Origin: Kiritimatiellia bacterium
Lineage (GTDB): Bacteria > Verrucomicrobiota > Kiritimatiellia > RFP12 > UBA1067
Assembly (NCBI GenBank): GCA_904502135.1
Contig: CAJGDE010000007.1
Location: 1-32,887, forward strand
DNA length: 32,887 nt
Direction of reading: 5' to 3'
Of this stretch, positions 24,765-32,873 are shown in pieces (within the stretch, counting starts at the first letter, position 1; each line of letters opens with the position of its first letter). The notes under the pieces were generated by a model. It worked only from the letters and a program-made list of their open reading frames with translations. It was not told the origin of the DNA and made no database searches. The position numbers and the translations under genes are program-made.

Positions 24765-26222
24765 TATTATTTTGTTGCGGCGCTTCTTTACCCCAAGAGC
24801 GCCTATAAGAATCAAAAGAGTGTATATTTCAAGACGACCGGCGAGCATGGCGAACATATACCACCACTTGAGAAACATGGGGATTGAGCCGTAATTCGCC
24901 TGCGGACCGAAGTCTCCGAACGCAGGACCTATGTTGCCGACCATACTAAGCGCGACAGAAAACGATGTAAACGGGCCAAGCCCCGCAAGCGCCCCGAAAA
25001 ACGCGGTAACCGCAACGAGGGCGAAATATGCGAAGAAAAATGCGGCAACGATCGGAACAAACACTTCTCTACCTGACGTTCCGTTAAGGCGCAGCGTAAA
25101 GACGCCGTACGGATGGATGAGACGGCGCATTTCGTTTACGAACTGCTTTGCGAGAATAATCCAGCGCACAATCTTAACGCCGCCGGAAGTAGACCCTGAA
25201 CAGGCACCGGTAAAACACAATAGCAAAAGCACCATCTGGCTTGCTGGCAGCCACGTCGTATAATCAGAAACCATGAACCCCGATGTTGAAATTATCGAAA
25301 CGACCCCGAAGGATGCATCTCTAAGACCAAGAGCCTCCGGTCTTCCGCCGACAGACTCAATAAGCCATACCGCCAGAGACGATACCGCGACGATAAGAAT
25401 GAAAGCGCGCAGCTCGCTGTTCGCCAGAACCTCGGGAAAGCGGCGCGTGAAAAGACGTCCGTAAAGTATGAAACTTATTGAAGAGAGAAACATGAAAACG
25501 GTGCAGACCCATGTGACATCAGGATTGTTAAAAGCGCCGACGCTTGCATTGTACATTGAAAAGCCGCCGGTGGCAAGCGTCGAAAACGCCAACGCCAATG
25601 AATCTATGTAATCAAGCCCCATGCGCCAAAGAATGATAGCCATCAGCGCCGTAAGCCCGCAATATACGAACCAAAGGAGTTTGGCCGTCGTGGTGATTGA
25701 AGAGGTGAATTTATCTTTATCGGGCCCCGTGGCTTCAGCCTTGATAAGCCTAAAGCCTCCTGCGCCGAGAAGAGGAATCATGGCTACGGCAAGAGCGACA
25801 ACGCCCATACCGCCAAGCCAATGCGTCTGACAGCGCCACAGATTTACGCTTCGCGGCAGAGTTTCGACATCTGAGAGTATAGTCGCGCCCGTCGTGGTAA
25901 AGCCGCTTATGCTTTCAAATACGGCATCGGTGAGAGAATTGAATTCACCGCTGAAATAAAGAGGCACTGCTCCGAAAAGGCATATTACGAGCCAAAGAAC
26001 CCCTACTACTCCGAACGCTTCCTGAATGCCTAAAACGCTGGGCTTGCCGCGAGCGCGAATCATGAACATCAGCGAGAATGCCCACGCTACGACCATGGGA
26101 AAAGCAAATACGCCGATCATCTTCTCTTCGCCCTCTAAATAAGCTACCATAAGAGGCAACGCGAGAGCTGTGCCGACTATGCCAAGAACGTATGTGAGAA
26201 TCCTAAGAACCGTATAGGTCAT
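24762..26222 (-). CDS. trkH: Potassium uptake protein TrkH (486 aa)
   Basis: TrkH forms the K+-conducting pore of the Trk system. Ten or more membrane segments are seen, with the four filter-type pore loops: SISGFTTTGATIL, LATGGFSMYN, ISTSGFMV and MVGNIGPAFG. Each has the filter Gly. The start overlaps the trkA stop as ATGA, so the two partners are translated together. The gene ends in the promoter of the glycosyltransferase. The protein ends in a basic tail (KKRRNKII). Confidence 0.93.
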   Translation of the reverse strand: MTYTVLRILTYVLGIVGTALALPLMVAYLEGEEKMIGVFAFPMVVAWAFSLMFMIRARGKPSVLGIQEAFGVVGVLWLVICLFGAVPLYFSGEFNSLTDAVFESISGFTTTGATILSDVETLPRSVNLWRCQTHWLGGMGVVALAVAMIPLLGAGGFRLIKAEATGPDKDKFTSSITTTAKLLWFVYCGLTALMAIILWRMGLDYIDSLALAFSTLATGGFSMYNASVGAFNNPDVTWVCTVFMFLSSISFILYGRLFTRRFPEVLANSELRAFILIVAVSSLAVWLIESVGGRPEALGLRDASFGVVSIISTSGFMVSDYTTWLPASQMVLLLLCFTGACSGSTSGGVKIVRWIILAKQFVNEMRRLIHPYGVFTLRLNGTSGREVFVPIVAAFFFAYFALVAVTAFFGALAGLGPFTSFSVALSMVGNIGPAFGDFGPQANYGSIPMFLKWWYMFAMLAGRLEIYTLLILIGALGVKKRRNKII

Positions 26223-27664
26223 GACAGGCCTTCATTCTTACCTGTGAACATTTTCGTTATGCGGCTATTGCCTGAAGGCATGATTACGACAACCTGAGCG
26301 CCTGGGCTTAAGACCGTGGAGCCCTTGGGTATTTCACTACTATGCGAAAGCGGGTCTTTCACAAGAAGAACGAGAGCCCCCTCCAAATCGGAAATATCCT
26401 TTAGGCACTTGCCCGCGACCTTGCTGTTTTCGGCGACCTCGAATGAGACGATCTCAAATTTACGCTCCGCCACCGAATGTACTGATTTCACGTTGCGCCC
26501 TCTGAGATGGCTTATGATCGCGTCGATAACCACATCTCTCATCGGAACGGTAACGTCAACGCCGAGTTTTTCGGCTATCTCGTCAAACGCGGAATCGGAC
26601 GTAAGGGCTATGACTTTAGACACCCCCTTAAGTTTCATATACGCCGAAATCATAAGGTTGCGCTCGTAATTCCCTGAAGCTGCCACCATAAGATCGCTCT
26701 CGCACACGCCCTCGTTCTGCAAGAGACCGTCATCGGTGATGTCGCCGTTTAAAATCCGCGCTTTTGGAAACTTCTGCGCCAATTCCTGGCAACGGCGAAT
26801 ATCGCGATCGATAACCGTGAGCGTGCGCTTTTTCGAGCGGCCGAAACTCATAAGCGTATACCAGAACTCTTTTGAATCATCCATTTGGGAGGCAACCGTA
26901 AGAGCGCTTATGTTATCGGCGCCGAAAATCGCAACTTTGTTGAAACTTGTCGATGATATGCCGGTAAAATCAAGGACTTTTTCAACATTCTCTTTTTGTA
27001 TAAGCACCCCTATCCTGTCACCCGCGTTTAAAACGCTCTCTCCGTTCGGAACAAAAGTTTCAGACCCGCTTTCTATGTACGCAACAAGATAAGACCAGCC
27101 TTCGAGAGAAGCGACGGTTTTAAGGTCAAGGCCGGCGATCGGGCTCTTTTCCCCCACAGGCAGCTCCACCATCGCATAACCATCACCGATTTCTATGGAA
27201 GTGCCCACAGCCCCTATCTCCATGGCCCGCATGATCGATGTAGCGGCCTCAACATCGGGATTTACTATGTGGTCGATGCCAAAGATCGGGCGGCTTGCAT
27301 TTTCACAAGACCGTGAAGAGGCCCGTTGAAGAACTTTAATCGTTCTCCTGTAACGATCATAGTCTCTTACGCGCGCGATCTTCATCACATTGGGATAAAG
27401 AACATCGACCATCGAGGAAATCAGCATATTCGTCTCGTCGTCGCCGGTGAGCGTGACTAAGGCATCTGCCGATGATATGCCGGCTTTTTCGAGAATTTCA
27501 AGATTGCTGCCGTCAGCCTCTATGACAGTGCAATCGAACTGATCCGCGGCCGAGCGGGCACGTTCTGGATTTTGATCGATGAGCACGACGCTGTTGCGCT
27601 CTTCGATTAGCGCCTTTGTAAGCAGAGCCCCAGTAAAACCCGCACCTATGATTATTATTTTCAC
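26219..27664 (-). CDS. trkA: Trk potassium system NAD-binding regulatory protein TrkA (481 aa)
   Basis: TrkA is the cytosolic ring that gates TrkH in response to NAD(H) or ATP. The protein holds two RCK units: the first begins MKIIIIGAGFTG (GxGxxG at 7-12) with the ribose-binding Asp30; the second starts around residue 245 with VAIFGADN. Each has a TrkA-C domain behind it, including ELPVGEKSPIAG and SFEVAENSKVAG. The length suits the double form. It starts with GTG, overlapping the dedA stop as GTGA, and ends overlapping trkH. Confidence 0.93.
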   Translation of the reverse strand: MKIIIIGAGFTGALLTKALIEERNSVVLIDQNPERARSAADQFDCTVIEADGSNLEILEKAGISSADALVTLTGDDETNMLISSMVDVLYPNVMKIARVRDYDRYRRTIKVLQRASSRSCENASRPIFGIDHIVNPDVEAATSIMRAMEIGAVGTSIEIGDGYAMVELPVGEKSPIAGLDLKTVASLEGWSYLVAYIESGSETFVPNGESVLNAGDRIGVLIQKENVEKVLDFTGISSTSFNKVAIFGADNISALTVASQMDDSKEFWYTLMSFGRSKKRTLTVIDRDIRRCQELAQKFPKARILNGDITDDGLLQNEGVCESDLMVAASGNYERNLMISAYMKLKGVSKVIALTSDSAFDEIAEKLGVDVTVPMRDVVIDAIISHLRGRNVKSVHSVAERKFEIVSFEVAENSKVAGKCLKDISDLEGALVLLVKDPLSHSSEIPKGSTVLSPGAQVVVIMPSGNSRITKMFTGKNEGLS

Positions 27665-28353
27665 TTTTCAGAACCTCGCGAAATCGGCGTGAATTTTCCC
27701 ATTACCATCTTAGAGACCAATATGTACAATACGCCCAAGACGACAGCTGCGGCTATTATCAGCGGAAGATTCTCCATAGAAGCGTCTTTGCCCTTTTTAA
27801 CAAGCTCAAGGTATGTGATATCTAATGAATTTCTGCCGATGGCAAAACCCGCGAAAGCAAGAACCGCCGTCCATATACCGGCGCCGAGAGCCGTGAAAAC
27901 GGTAAAAGGAACAAGAGGCATACGCGAAATACCGGCGGGAATCGAGATCAATTGACGAATGACCGGCACTAAACGGCAAACGAATGTCGTAACGGCACCA
28001 TACTGGTTAAAAACTTCACACGCACGATCAAGCGCCTCTTTCTTTATGAAAAACCACTTCCCGTATTTCTCTAAGAAAGGCTTTCCGAGAGATAGCGCGA
28101 GTACATAATTTATGTATGCCCCAGCAATAGAGCCAAGCAACCCGGAGATAATGGCCAATATGAGCGCAACTACCGGCGAGGAGCCCATCATTTCACCTCG
28201 CGCGGCGAGAAAACCGGCAGGAATCATGACGACTTCACTCGGAAATGGAATGAAGCTTGATTCGATCGTCATGAACACAAACACGAACAAAAGCCCCCAT
28301 ACAGGAGCGTAAACAGCAATCTGATCAAGAAATCCAGCAAATGTCTCAAGCAT
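27661..28353 (-). CDS. DedA-family membrane protein (230 aa)
   Basis: This family is implicated in undecaprenyl-phosphate and phospholipid flipping across the inner membrane. The motif FIPFPSEVVMIPAG near residue 30 and the arginine motif CRLVPVIRQLISIPAG are characteristic. Five or so membrane segments are seen. The ATG has a strong AAGGAGA at the proper distance and lies 27 bp behind the carboxypeptidase stop, one of the few genes in this unit with an independent ribosome-binding site. Its stop overlaps the trkA start. Confidence 0.88.
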   Translation of the reverse strand: MLETFAGFLDQIAVYAPVWGLLFVFVFMTIESSFIPFPSEVVMIPAGFLAARGEMMGSSPVVALILAIISGLLGSIAGAYINYVLALSLGKPFLEKYGKWFFIKKEALDRACEVFNQYGAVTTFVCRLVPVIRQLISIPAGISRMPLVPFTVFTALGAGIWTAVLAFAGFAIGRNSLDITYLELVKKGKDASMENLPLIIAAAVVLGVLYILVSKMVMGKFTPISRGSEK

Positions 28354-28380
28354 AAAATCTCCTTATCGACTCTACTCTTA

Positions 28381-29289
28381 TTACCATGATAAAGACCCAA
28401 GCGCATCTTTCATGAGGCTGGAAGCGTGCTTTTCTCTAAGATCGCTTGACTGCGAACCTAAAACTATCACTATCGCCCTTTTGCCGCAGCGCTTGCCGGT
28501 TAGAATAATTGAACTTCCTCCGGCGTTTATGTACCCAGTTTTAAGGCCGTCGACAGCTTCCGTGCCGTCAGGATTGATTATTTTGAATTTATCCATCCTG
28601 AGAATGCGATTATGGTTGAGCATTTGGAGAGTCTTGCCGTCGCCCAATGTGACGCTTGCCGTCTTTGAAGATGTGTATTTGAATATTTCCGGGTGCTTTA
28701 TTATTTCAAGCGCAAGCTTCAGCTGATCCCGGGCCGTGGTTCTATTGAACCTTTTCCCGTATTTTGGCGCGGGAAGACCATTGGGGTTGAAATACTCAGT
28801 ATTCGTCATCCCAAGCTCTTTGGCTCTTGTGTTCATCTTTTCGACAAAAGCCTCAAGGCTGCCAGATGATTTTACGCCAAGAGCTATCGCGGCGTCATTT
28901 GCGCTTCTGACCATAAGAGCCATCAGAAGGTCATCCACGCTCATTGATTGGCCCACTTTTATGCCGACCCAACTCGGCTCGCATTTATACACATCCTCTA
29001 TCGCAACGACTCTGTCGCTCAGATTGTATTTCCGCGCCTTTACATCCTCAAGGACCAATAGCGCCGTCATTACTTTGGTCACACTCGCTGGATAGGCGAT
29101 ATTATCCGCTCCGTCGGAAAAGATAATATCGCCCGTCTGGGCATCAGCAGAGAGCGCGCCGACGTATGGATCGCGCCGATATGCGCTCTGAGGCGCACTT
29201 TTAACGTCGGCTGTTTTTTTTTGAACCGCCTTTTTCGCCGGCACGGCGGCGAAAAGCACGAGGGCCGACAAAAAATAGGCGTATATCAT
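28381..29289 (-). CDS. D-alanyl-D-alanine carboxypeptidase (PBP5-type, 302 aa)
   Basis: A serine peptidase of family S11 that trims the terminal D-Ala from peptidoglycan stem peptides. The three catalytic motifs are in order: SVTK at 69-72 with nucleophile Ser69 and Lys72, SAN at 129-131, and KTG at 250-252. The first 16 residues are a signal peptide. The basic linker PAKKAVQKKTADVK precedes the catalytic domain. The usual C-terminal beta domain and membrane-anchoring helix of PBP5 are missing, so it may be a shorter, freely periplasmic form. It starts 1 bp behind the zinc-ribbon/EIIA gene stop. Confidence 0.9.
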   Translation of the reverse strand: MIYAYFLSALVLFAAVPAKKAVQKKTADVKSAPQSAYRRDPYVGALSADAQTGDIIFSDGADNIAYPASVTKVMTALLVLEDVKARKYNLSDRVVAIEDVYKCEPSWVGIKVGQSMSVDDLLMALMVRSANDAAIALGVKSSGSLEAFVEKMNTRAKELGMTNTEYFNPNGLPAPKYGKRFNRTTARDQLKLALEIIKHPEIFKYTSSKTASVTLGDGKTLQMLNHNRILRMDKFKIINPDGTEAVDGLKTGYINAGGSSIILTGKRCGKRAIVIVLGSQSSDLREKHASSLMKDALGSLSW

Positions 29290-29290
29290 G

Positions 29291-30118
29291 TTACTTCACC
29301 GTTGAACGGGTGACCTTCTGCAAGGCCTTCCACAAAAGTGCGGAATTTTCAGCGTCAAGAACAAGCTTGCGATTGGCTTCTTTCGAAAACGCCTGCATAA
29401 GGCCCGACATAAGCCTTAAATAGAACGCCGACACCGCCACAGGAATCGCCGAAAGGAATATGAAGTGGACTTTCTCGCCGTCCCAATCGATACCTTCGCG
29501 GGAAACACCCATCGCCAAAGTCAAAGCGCCGCCTTCAACACCGCGCACATGCGGGAAGGCAAACCCTTCTCCAACGGCCGTCGAAAGCACGCCTTCGCGT
29601 TCGAGCGCTGCGGCTACGAGACTGTCGGCGTTGGTTATGAACTTCGCCTCCTCCATGGTCTTGGCGAGCTTCTCGATCGCCTCTTCACGCGTCTTAGCGT
29701 CAAGATCCGCAATCATGAGCTCTTCTGCGCTGAAACGCGAAATTCCAATTTTGGGATTTTCACGATCTCCCGGTTCCGCGACATTGCGTGCAGCGTCGTC
29801 GTCAATCGCAAAAAGAATGCGTCCGCAGCTTGAGCATGTCACAAGGTGCTGCGCGAGTCTAACCTGCTGACCTTGAGCGATCGGAACCTGCATGCCGCAG
29901 ACGGCGCAGCAGTTGTTGGACATTGCAGATACTACGATATGGCTTTTCTTGTAAAGTCTAGAGTAAAGGCCCGCGACCTGGGGCTCAAGCTTACGCTGCA
30001 ATTCATCGATGGCATCGTTAAGCTGATCGAGATGACTGCCGTCGCCCGTCTGATGATGTTCATCGCGGGTAAGAACGAGTTCCTGCAGTTGACGGAGTGT
30101 GTTTATTTGACTTTTCAT
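29291..30118 (-). CDS. Zinc-ribbon / PTS EIIA (PtsN-like) fusion protein (275 aa)
   Basis: Residues 1-60 are a charged helical stretch (coiled coil), followed by a four-cysteine ribbon: Cys71, Cys74, Cys95 and Cys98. Residues 125-275 are a PTS fructose/nitrogen-type EIIA domain; the phosphoacceptor is His190 in FAFPHVRG, and the neighbouring GVLSTAVGEG matches PtsN. The pairing is unusual: PtsN normally stands alone or joined to membrane components. It probably senses phosphotransfer and binds a protein or nucleic acid by the ribbon, which is inference. The start overlaps the regulator stop as ATGA. Confidence 0.8.
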   Translation of the reverse strand: MKSQINTLRQLQELVLTRDEHHQTGDGSHLDQLNDAIDELQRKLEPQVAGLYSRLYKKSHIVVSAMSNNCCAVCGMQVPIAQGQQVRLAQHLVTCSSCGRILFAIDDDAARNVAEPGDRENPKIGISRFSAEELMIADLDAKTREEAIEKLAKTMEEAKFITNADSLVAAALEREGVLSTAVGEGFAFPHVRGVEGGALTLAMGVSREGIDWDGEKVHFIFLSAIPVAVSAFYLRLMSGLMQAFSKEANRKLVLDAENSALLWKALQKVTRSTVK

Positions 30119-30492
30119 CGTTTTCCTTCTGTGAATGAGCGGATTTTATCTAATGTTTCCGCGGAGAGAATGTGTTCCATTAAGCACGCGTCTTTATCGG
30201 CGTTTTTTTCTGAAACGCCCAACTTTAAAAGAAACGTGCGCAAAAGCGTGTGTCTGTCGCGTACGAGCTTGGCTAACTGAGCGCCTTTTGACGTGATTTC
30301 GATATTCGAATAAGGCTCCTGCGTAACCAACTGCAGCTTTTTCAACTCATGAATTGCTTTGACAACAGAAGGCATCTTTACAGAAAGCATCTTCGCTATG
30401 TCTCTGACCAAAGCGGGCTTGCCGTTTTCGATTAGAACATATACGGCTTCAAGATAATCTTCAAGGCTCTGTGTCATTTCTTGCATAATCAC
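30115..30492 (-). CDS. DtxR/MntR-family metal-dependent regulator (about 125 aa)
   Basis: The N-terminal winged helix (SLEDYLEAVYVLIENGKPALVRDIAKMLSV...) and the dimerisation helices (RDRHTLLRTFLL, DACLMEHILS) are those of Mn/Fe-dependent repressors. The ligand set is mixed: Asp and Glu in EDYLE as in MntR, and Cys-x-x-Glu-His as in DtxR. The C-terminal SH3-like domain of DtxR is missing, as in MntR. The start is uncertain: GTG at 30492 overlaps the preceding stop as GTGA, and an ATG at 30486 is also possible. No metal-transporter gene is adjacent, so its target is unknown. Confidence 0.82.
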   Translation of the reverse strand: MIMQEMTQSLEDYLEAVYVLIENGKPALVRDIAKMLSVKMPSVVKAIHELKKLQLVTQEPYSNIEITSKGAQLAKLVRDRHTLLRTFLLKLGVSEKNADKDACLMEHILSAETLDKIRSFTEGKR

Positions 30493-31559
30493 TTGCCGAA
30501 GGGACTGGTCTTTTTCATGAGATGCGCAAATTTAATCGCTTCGAGCGAATCTTCAATCTGCAGCGGGAACGGCTTGGCCGTGCGTACAGTATCGTAAACG
30601 CATTTCCAAAAAGCCGTGATTCCCGTAAGCGTTCCCTGCGGCAGAGTTACCGGTATCTGCACAACGGGAAAATCTTCATGAAGATCGATAAGTGGAGGCG
30701 TGCGCACGGAAGAGCGCCTGCGAGGGAATTTATAATCGGGATCGATAATGTTTAAAACTCCCTGATGGGCGCCGGGCTCGACTTTGAAAGTGCCTCGCTC
30801 CGCACGTATGATAAACGAGGGTGACCTATCGCACGGCAGCACTCCGCCGTTGAACTCGATATCTGCGGAAATCACATCGCGCGTCTTGAGATTCAAATGC
30901 GCATAATCTTCCGCATCACCCAATGACGCCACGCGCTTAAGTTCACTCCACATCTGAATCGGAGGAGAAGGCAAAAGCTTTAGAGCCTGCAGAATAAGAT
31001 CTGTCATCGCGTAATACGACGCTCCTCCGCCGAGACGTTTTACCACCTGCCAATCGTCTCTTCTTATATAATCCTCTTTACGGATTATTATCTGGTATAT
31101 CTGACCCAAACGCTCATCCGACAACATTTGTCTGGCGAGCATGAAATCCGGCTCGAAATAGCCGCGCTGCATTATGATGAGGCGGTTTTTAGATTTTGTC
31201 GCCTGGCCTTTGAGAGGCATCGCGTCCTCGACCGAAAGAGCCACCGGATTTTCGACAAGTGTCCAAAAGCCTTTTTTGAGAGAAAGCATCGCATGGGCGA
31301 GATGATCTTTAGTGCAGGTGGCGATATCCACCAGATCTATCTCATGCTCATCAAGCATATCGGAAAACTGGCGGAACATCTTGCAGTCAGGATAATCCTT
31401 CATCACGATATCGCGACGTTCCTTTTCAAGATCACAGGCACAAACAACTTTAAACAATGCGGGATGCGCCTTGAATATGGGATAGTGATCTTCGAACATT
31501 GAGCGCCCAAGTCCCATAAGGGCTACTTTTAGCGGTGGTCTATGGTGTTCGGCTGTCAT
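30489..31559 (-). CDS. Gfo/Idh/MocA-family oxidoreductase-like protein with altered catalytic motifs (356 aa)
   Basis: The N-terminal Rossmann fold (VALMGLGRSMFEDHY) and the general layout belong to the sugar-oxidoreductase family. The EKP motif, whose Lys normally acts in catalysis, reads ENP here (Glu103-Asn104-Pro105). The GGG...D...H motif reads GGGASYYAMTDL, lacking the usual Asp and His. The enzyme may therefore have no dehydrogenase activity, or a different one. Substrate is unknown. It overlaps nrdR and the regulator gene at both ends (ATGA, GTGA). Confidence 0.75.
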   Translation of the reverse strand: MTAEHHRPPLKVALMGLGRSMFEDHYPIFKAHPALFKVVCACDLEKERRDIVMKDYPDCKMFRQFSDMLDEHEIDLVDIATCTKDHLAHAMLSLKKGFWTLVENPVALSVEDAMPLKGQATKSKNRLIIMQRGYFEPDFMLARQMLSDERLGQIYQIIIRKEDYIRRDDWQVVKRLGGGASYYAMTDLILQALKLLPSPPIQMWSELKRVASLGDAEDYAHLNLKTRDVISADIEFNGGVLPCDRSPSFIIRAERGTFKVEPGAHQGVLNIIDPDYKFPRRRSSVRTPPLIDLHEDFPVVQIPVTLPQGTLTGITAFWKCVYDTVRTAKPFPLQIEDSLEAIKFAHLMKKTSPFGK

Positions 31560-31999
31560 TTTTTCACGATCTCCGTTATTGCTGAAAGAAACTGCGCCAC
31601 ATCGGTAAACTGACGGTATACGCTGGCAAAGCGAATATACGCGACTTCATCAATCTTATGAAGTTCCTCCATCACCTTCTGCGCTATCTGATCGGCAGGA
31701 ACCTCTTCTCCATCGAGACTCGCAACGACGCAATCGATCATCGTGCGGATCTGCTCGTCGGAAACGGGGCGCTTTCCGCAGGCGCGGCGTATGGACTTAT
31801 CTACTTTGGAGCGGTCAAAACTCTCGCGCCTGCCGTCGCGCTTGACGACAAGAACCTCATCACGGTCGATCTCTTCATATGTCGTAAAGCGATAGCCGCA
31901 TTTCAAGCACTCTCTGCGGCGGCGAATCGCGGCCCCCTCGCGAGCGCTTCGCGAGTCTAGCACTTTATCGTCGTCAACTGAACATTTAGGACACTTCAT
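31556..31999 (-). CDS. nrdR: Transcriptional repressor NrdR (147 aa)
   Basis: NrdR represses ribonucleotide reductase genes in response to ATP and dATP. The N-terminal zinc ribbon has Cys3, Cys6, Cys31 and Cys34, with the RRRRECLKCGYRFTTYE sequence typical of the family, and the ATP-cone domain follows from about residue 48 (LVVKRDGRRESFDRSKV). The length is normal. No nrd gene or NrdR box is seen in the window. Its start overlaps the rnfE stop as ATGA. Confidence 0.95.
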   Translation of the reverse strand: MKCPKCSVDDDKVLDSRSAREGAAIRRRRECLKCGYRFTTYEEIDRDEVLVVKRDGRRESFDRSKVDKSIRRACGKRPVSDEQIRTMIDCVVASLDGEEVPADQIAQKVMEELHKIDEVAYIRFASVYRQFTDVAQFLSAITEIVKK

Positions 32000-32673
32000 T
32001 TTCCGTTACCGCACATTGTGCAATGTCTGCAATCGAGATTGATGGGAGATGGCGCGATTAGACCACGCCTGCGGGCGTTCCATTCTTCAAAGCGGTTAAT
32101 GACGGCGATCAAAAGCCCGAGCGTGATAAAGCCGCCTGCTGGGAGAATTGCAAGTGTCATGGGGCCAGGATTTATATTCTTAAAAGCGATATCACCCCAG
32201 ACGGTAAGAGTTCCCGCGCCGACGATTTCTCGTACGCTCGCCACGATCGCAAGCGCAAGAGTAAAACCCATGCCAGAACCGAGCCCGTCAGCAAATGACG
32301 CGACAACACCGTTTTTGCAGGCGAACGCTTCGGCGCGGCCGAGGATGACGCAGTTGACCACGATCAAGGGAATGAAAATACCAAGAGACGCCGAAAGCTC
32401 CGGCAGGTAAGCCTGCATTAGAAGATCTGTCGCCGTGACGAACGTAGCGATAATCACGATGTAGCAAGGTATGTGAACCGCATCGGGAATCACTTTCCTC
32501 AAAAGCGAAACGAGAACATTTGAACATATAAGAACAAACGTCGCGGCCATTCCCATACCGAGAGCATTCTCGAGACTGGTTGTAACCGCCAATGTCGGAC
32601 ACAGTCCAAGCACAAGCCTGAACGTCGGATTGTTTTTGAATATCCCGTACCAAAAAACTAAGAATGTTTTCAT
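31996..32673 (-). CDS. rnfE: Electron-transport complex subunit RnfE/RsxE (225 aa)
   Basis: RnfE is an integral-membrane subunit of the Rnf ferredoxin:NAD+ oxidoreductase, which couples electron transfer to Na+ or H+ movement. The polytopic protein has the family motifs NNPTFRLVLGLCPTLAV, FIPLIVVNCVILGRAEAFA and ILPAGGFITLG. The C-terminus carries CRHCTMCGNGK, with Cys215, Cys218 and Cys221, which may bind a metal or cluster. No other rnf gene follows; the rest of the complex must be elsewhere or beyond the right edge, although the promoter just upstream suggests a separate unit. The frame continues to an ATG at 32679, but that codon lies almost inside the -10 box, so I chose 32673. Confidence 0.88.
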   Translation of the reverse strand: MKTFLVFWYGIFKNNPTFRLVLGLCPTLAVTTSLENALGMGMAATFVLICSNVLVSLLRKVIPDAVHIPCYIVIIATFVTATDLLMQAYLPELSASLGIFIPLIVVNCVILGRAEAFACKNGVVASFADGLGSGMGFTLALAIVASVREIVGAGTLTVWGDIAFKNINPGPMTLAILPAGGFITLGLLIAVINRFEEWNARRRGLIAPSPINLDCRHCTMCGNGK

Positions 32674-32680
32674 ATCCATT

Positions 32681-32710
32681 ATTATACAAAATCCGTTCCC
32701 CTTGTTGCAA
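32681..32710 (-). promoter_or_regulatory. Promoter of the rnfE operon, leaderless geometry
   Basis: Minus strand: -35-like TTGCAA (32705-32710), an 18-bp spacer, and TATAAT (32681-32686). Transcription should start about one base before the ATG at 32673. Unlike the others it has no TG extension but does have a -35 box. Confidence 0.55.
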
Positions 32711-32751
32711 GAGGGGGTAAGCGGTAAGTCGGCTGTACAACTGCTGTGTAA

Positions 32752-32873
32752 TGTCCAGAAGTAAATGCAAGAATTACTTGCGTTTACTCCTAAAGTTTAT
32801 TAGGTGAGATTGATATCCATGATAATTCCTACTATTCCTTCCTAGGAAGGATACTTGCGTTTACTTTTGGACA
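32752..32873. mobile_element. Possible MITE or IS remnant with 20-bp terminal inverted repeats (122 bp)
   Basis: The ends 32752-32771 (TGTCCAGAAGTAAATGCAAG) and 32854-32873 are inverted repeats with 18 of 20 matches, both finishing in TGTCC/GGACA. A third, inner copy of the core (32777-32788) lies 5 bp from the left end and forms a 12-bp hairpin with it (one mismatch). A 16-bp palindrome (32836-32851) stands just inside the right end. No transposase is present: a short frame begins ATGGATATCAATCTCACC on the minus strand and stops at once. No clear target duplication was found. It could instead be a regulatory array of protein sites. Confidence 0.42.
32760..32788. repeat. Hairpin of inverted core repeats near the right edge
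   Basis: AGTAAATGCAAG (32760-32771), a 5-nt loop, and CTTGCGTTTACT (32777-32788) pair over 12 bp with one wobble position. The 14-bp TACTTGCGTTTACT recurs in the same direction at 32852-32865, 77 bp downstream. Confidence 0.75.

Noticed and set aside
32679..32679. Upstream ATG of rnfE (two codons earlier)
   Set aside because: It is one base from the -10 box and would not be in the transcript if that promoter is used.
32288..32770. A 160-codon minus-strand frame over the rnfE start and the inverted-repeat element
   Set aside because: It is out of frame with RnfE, whose family motifs are unmistakable.
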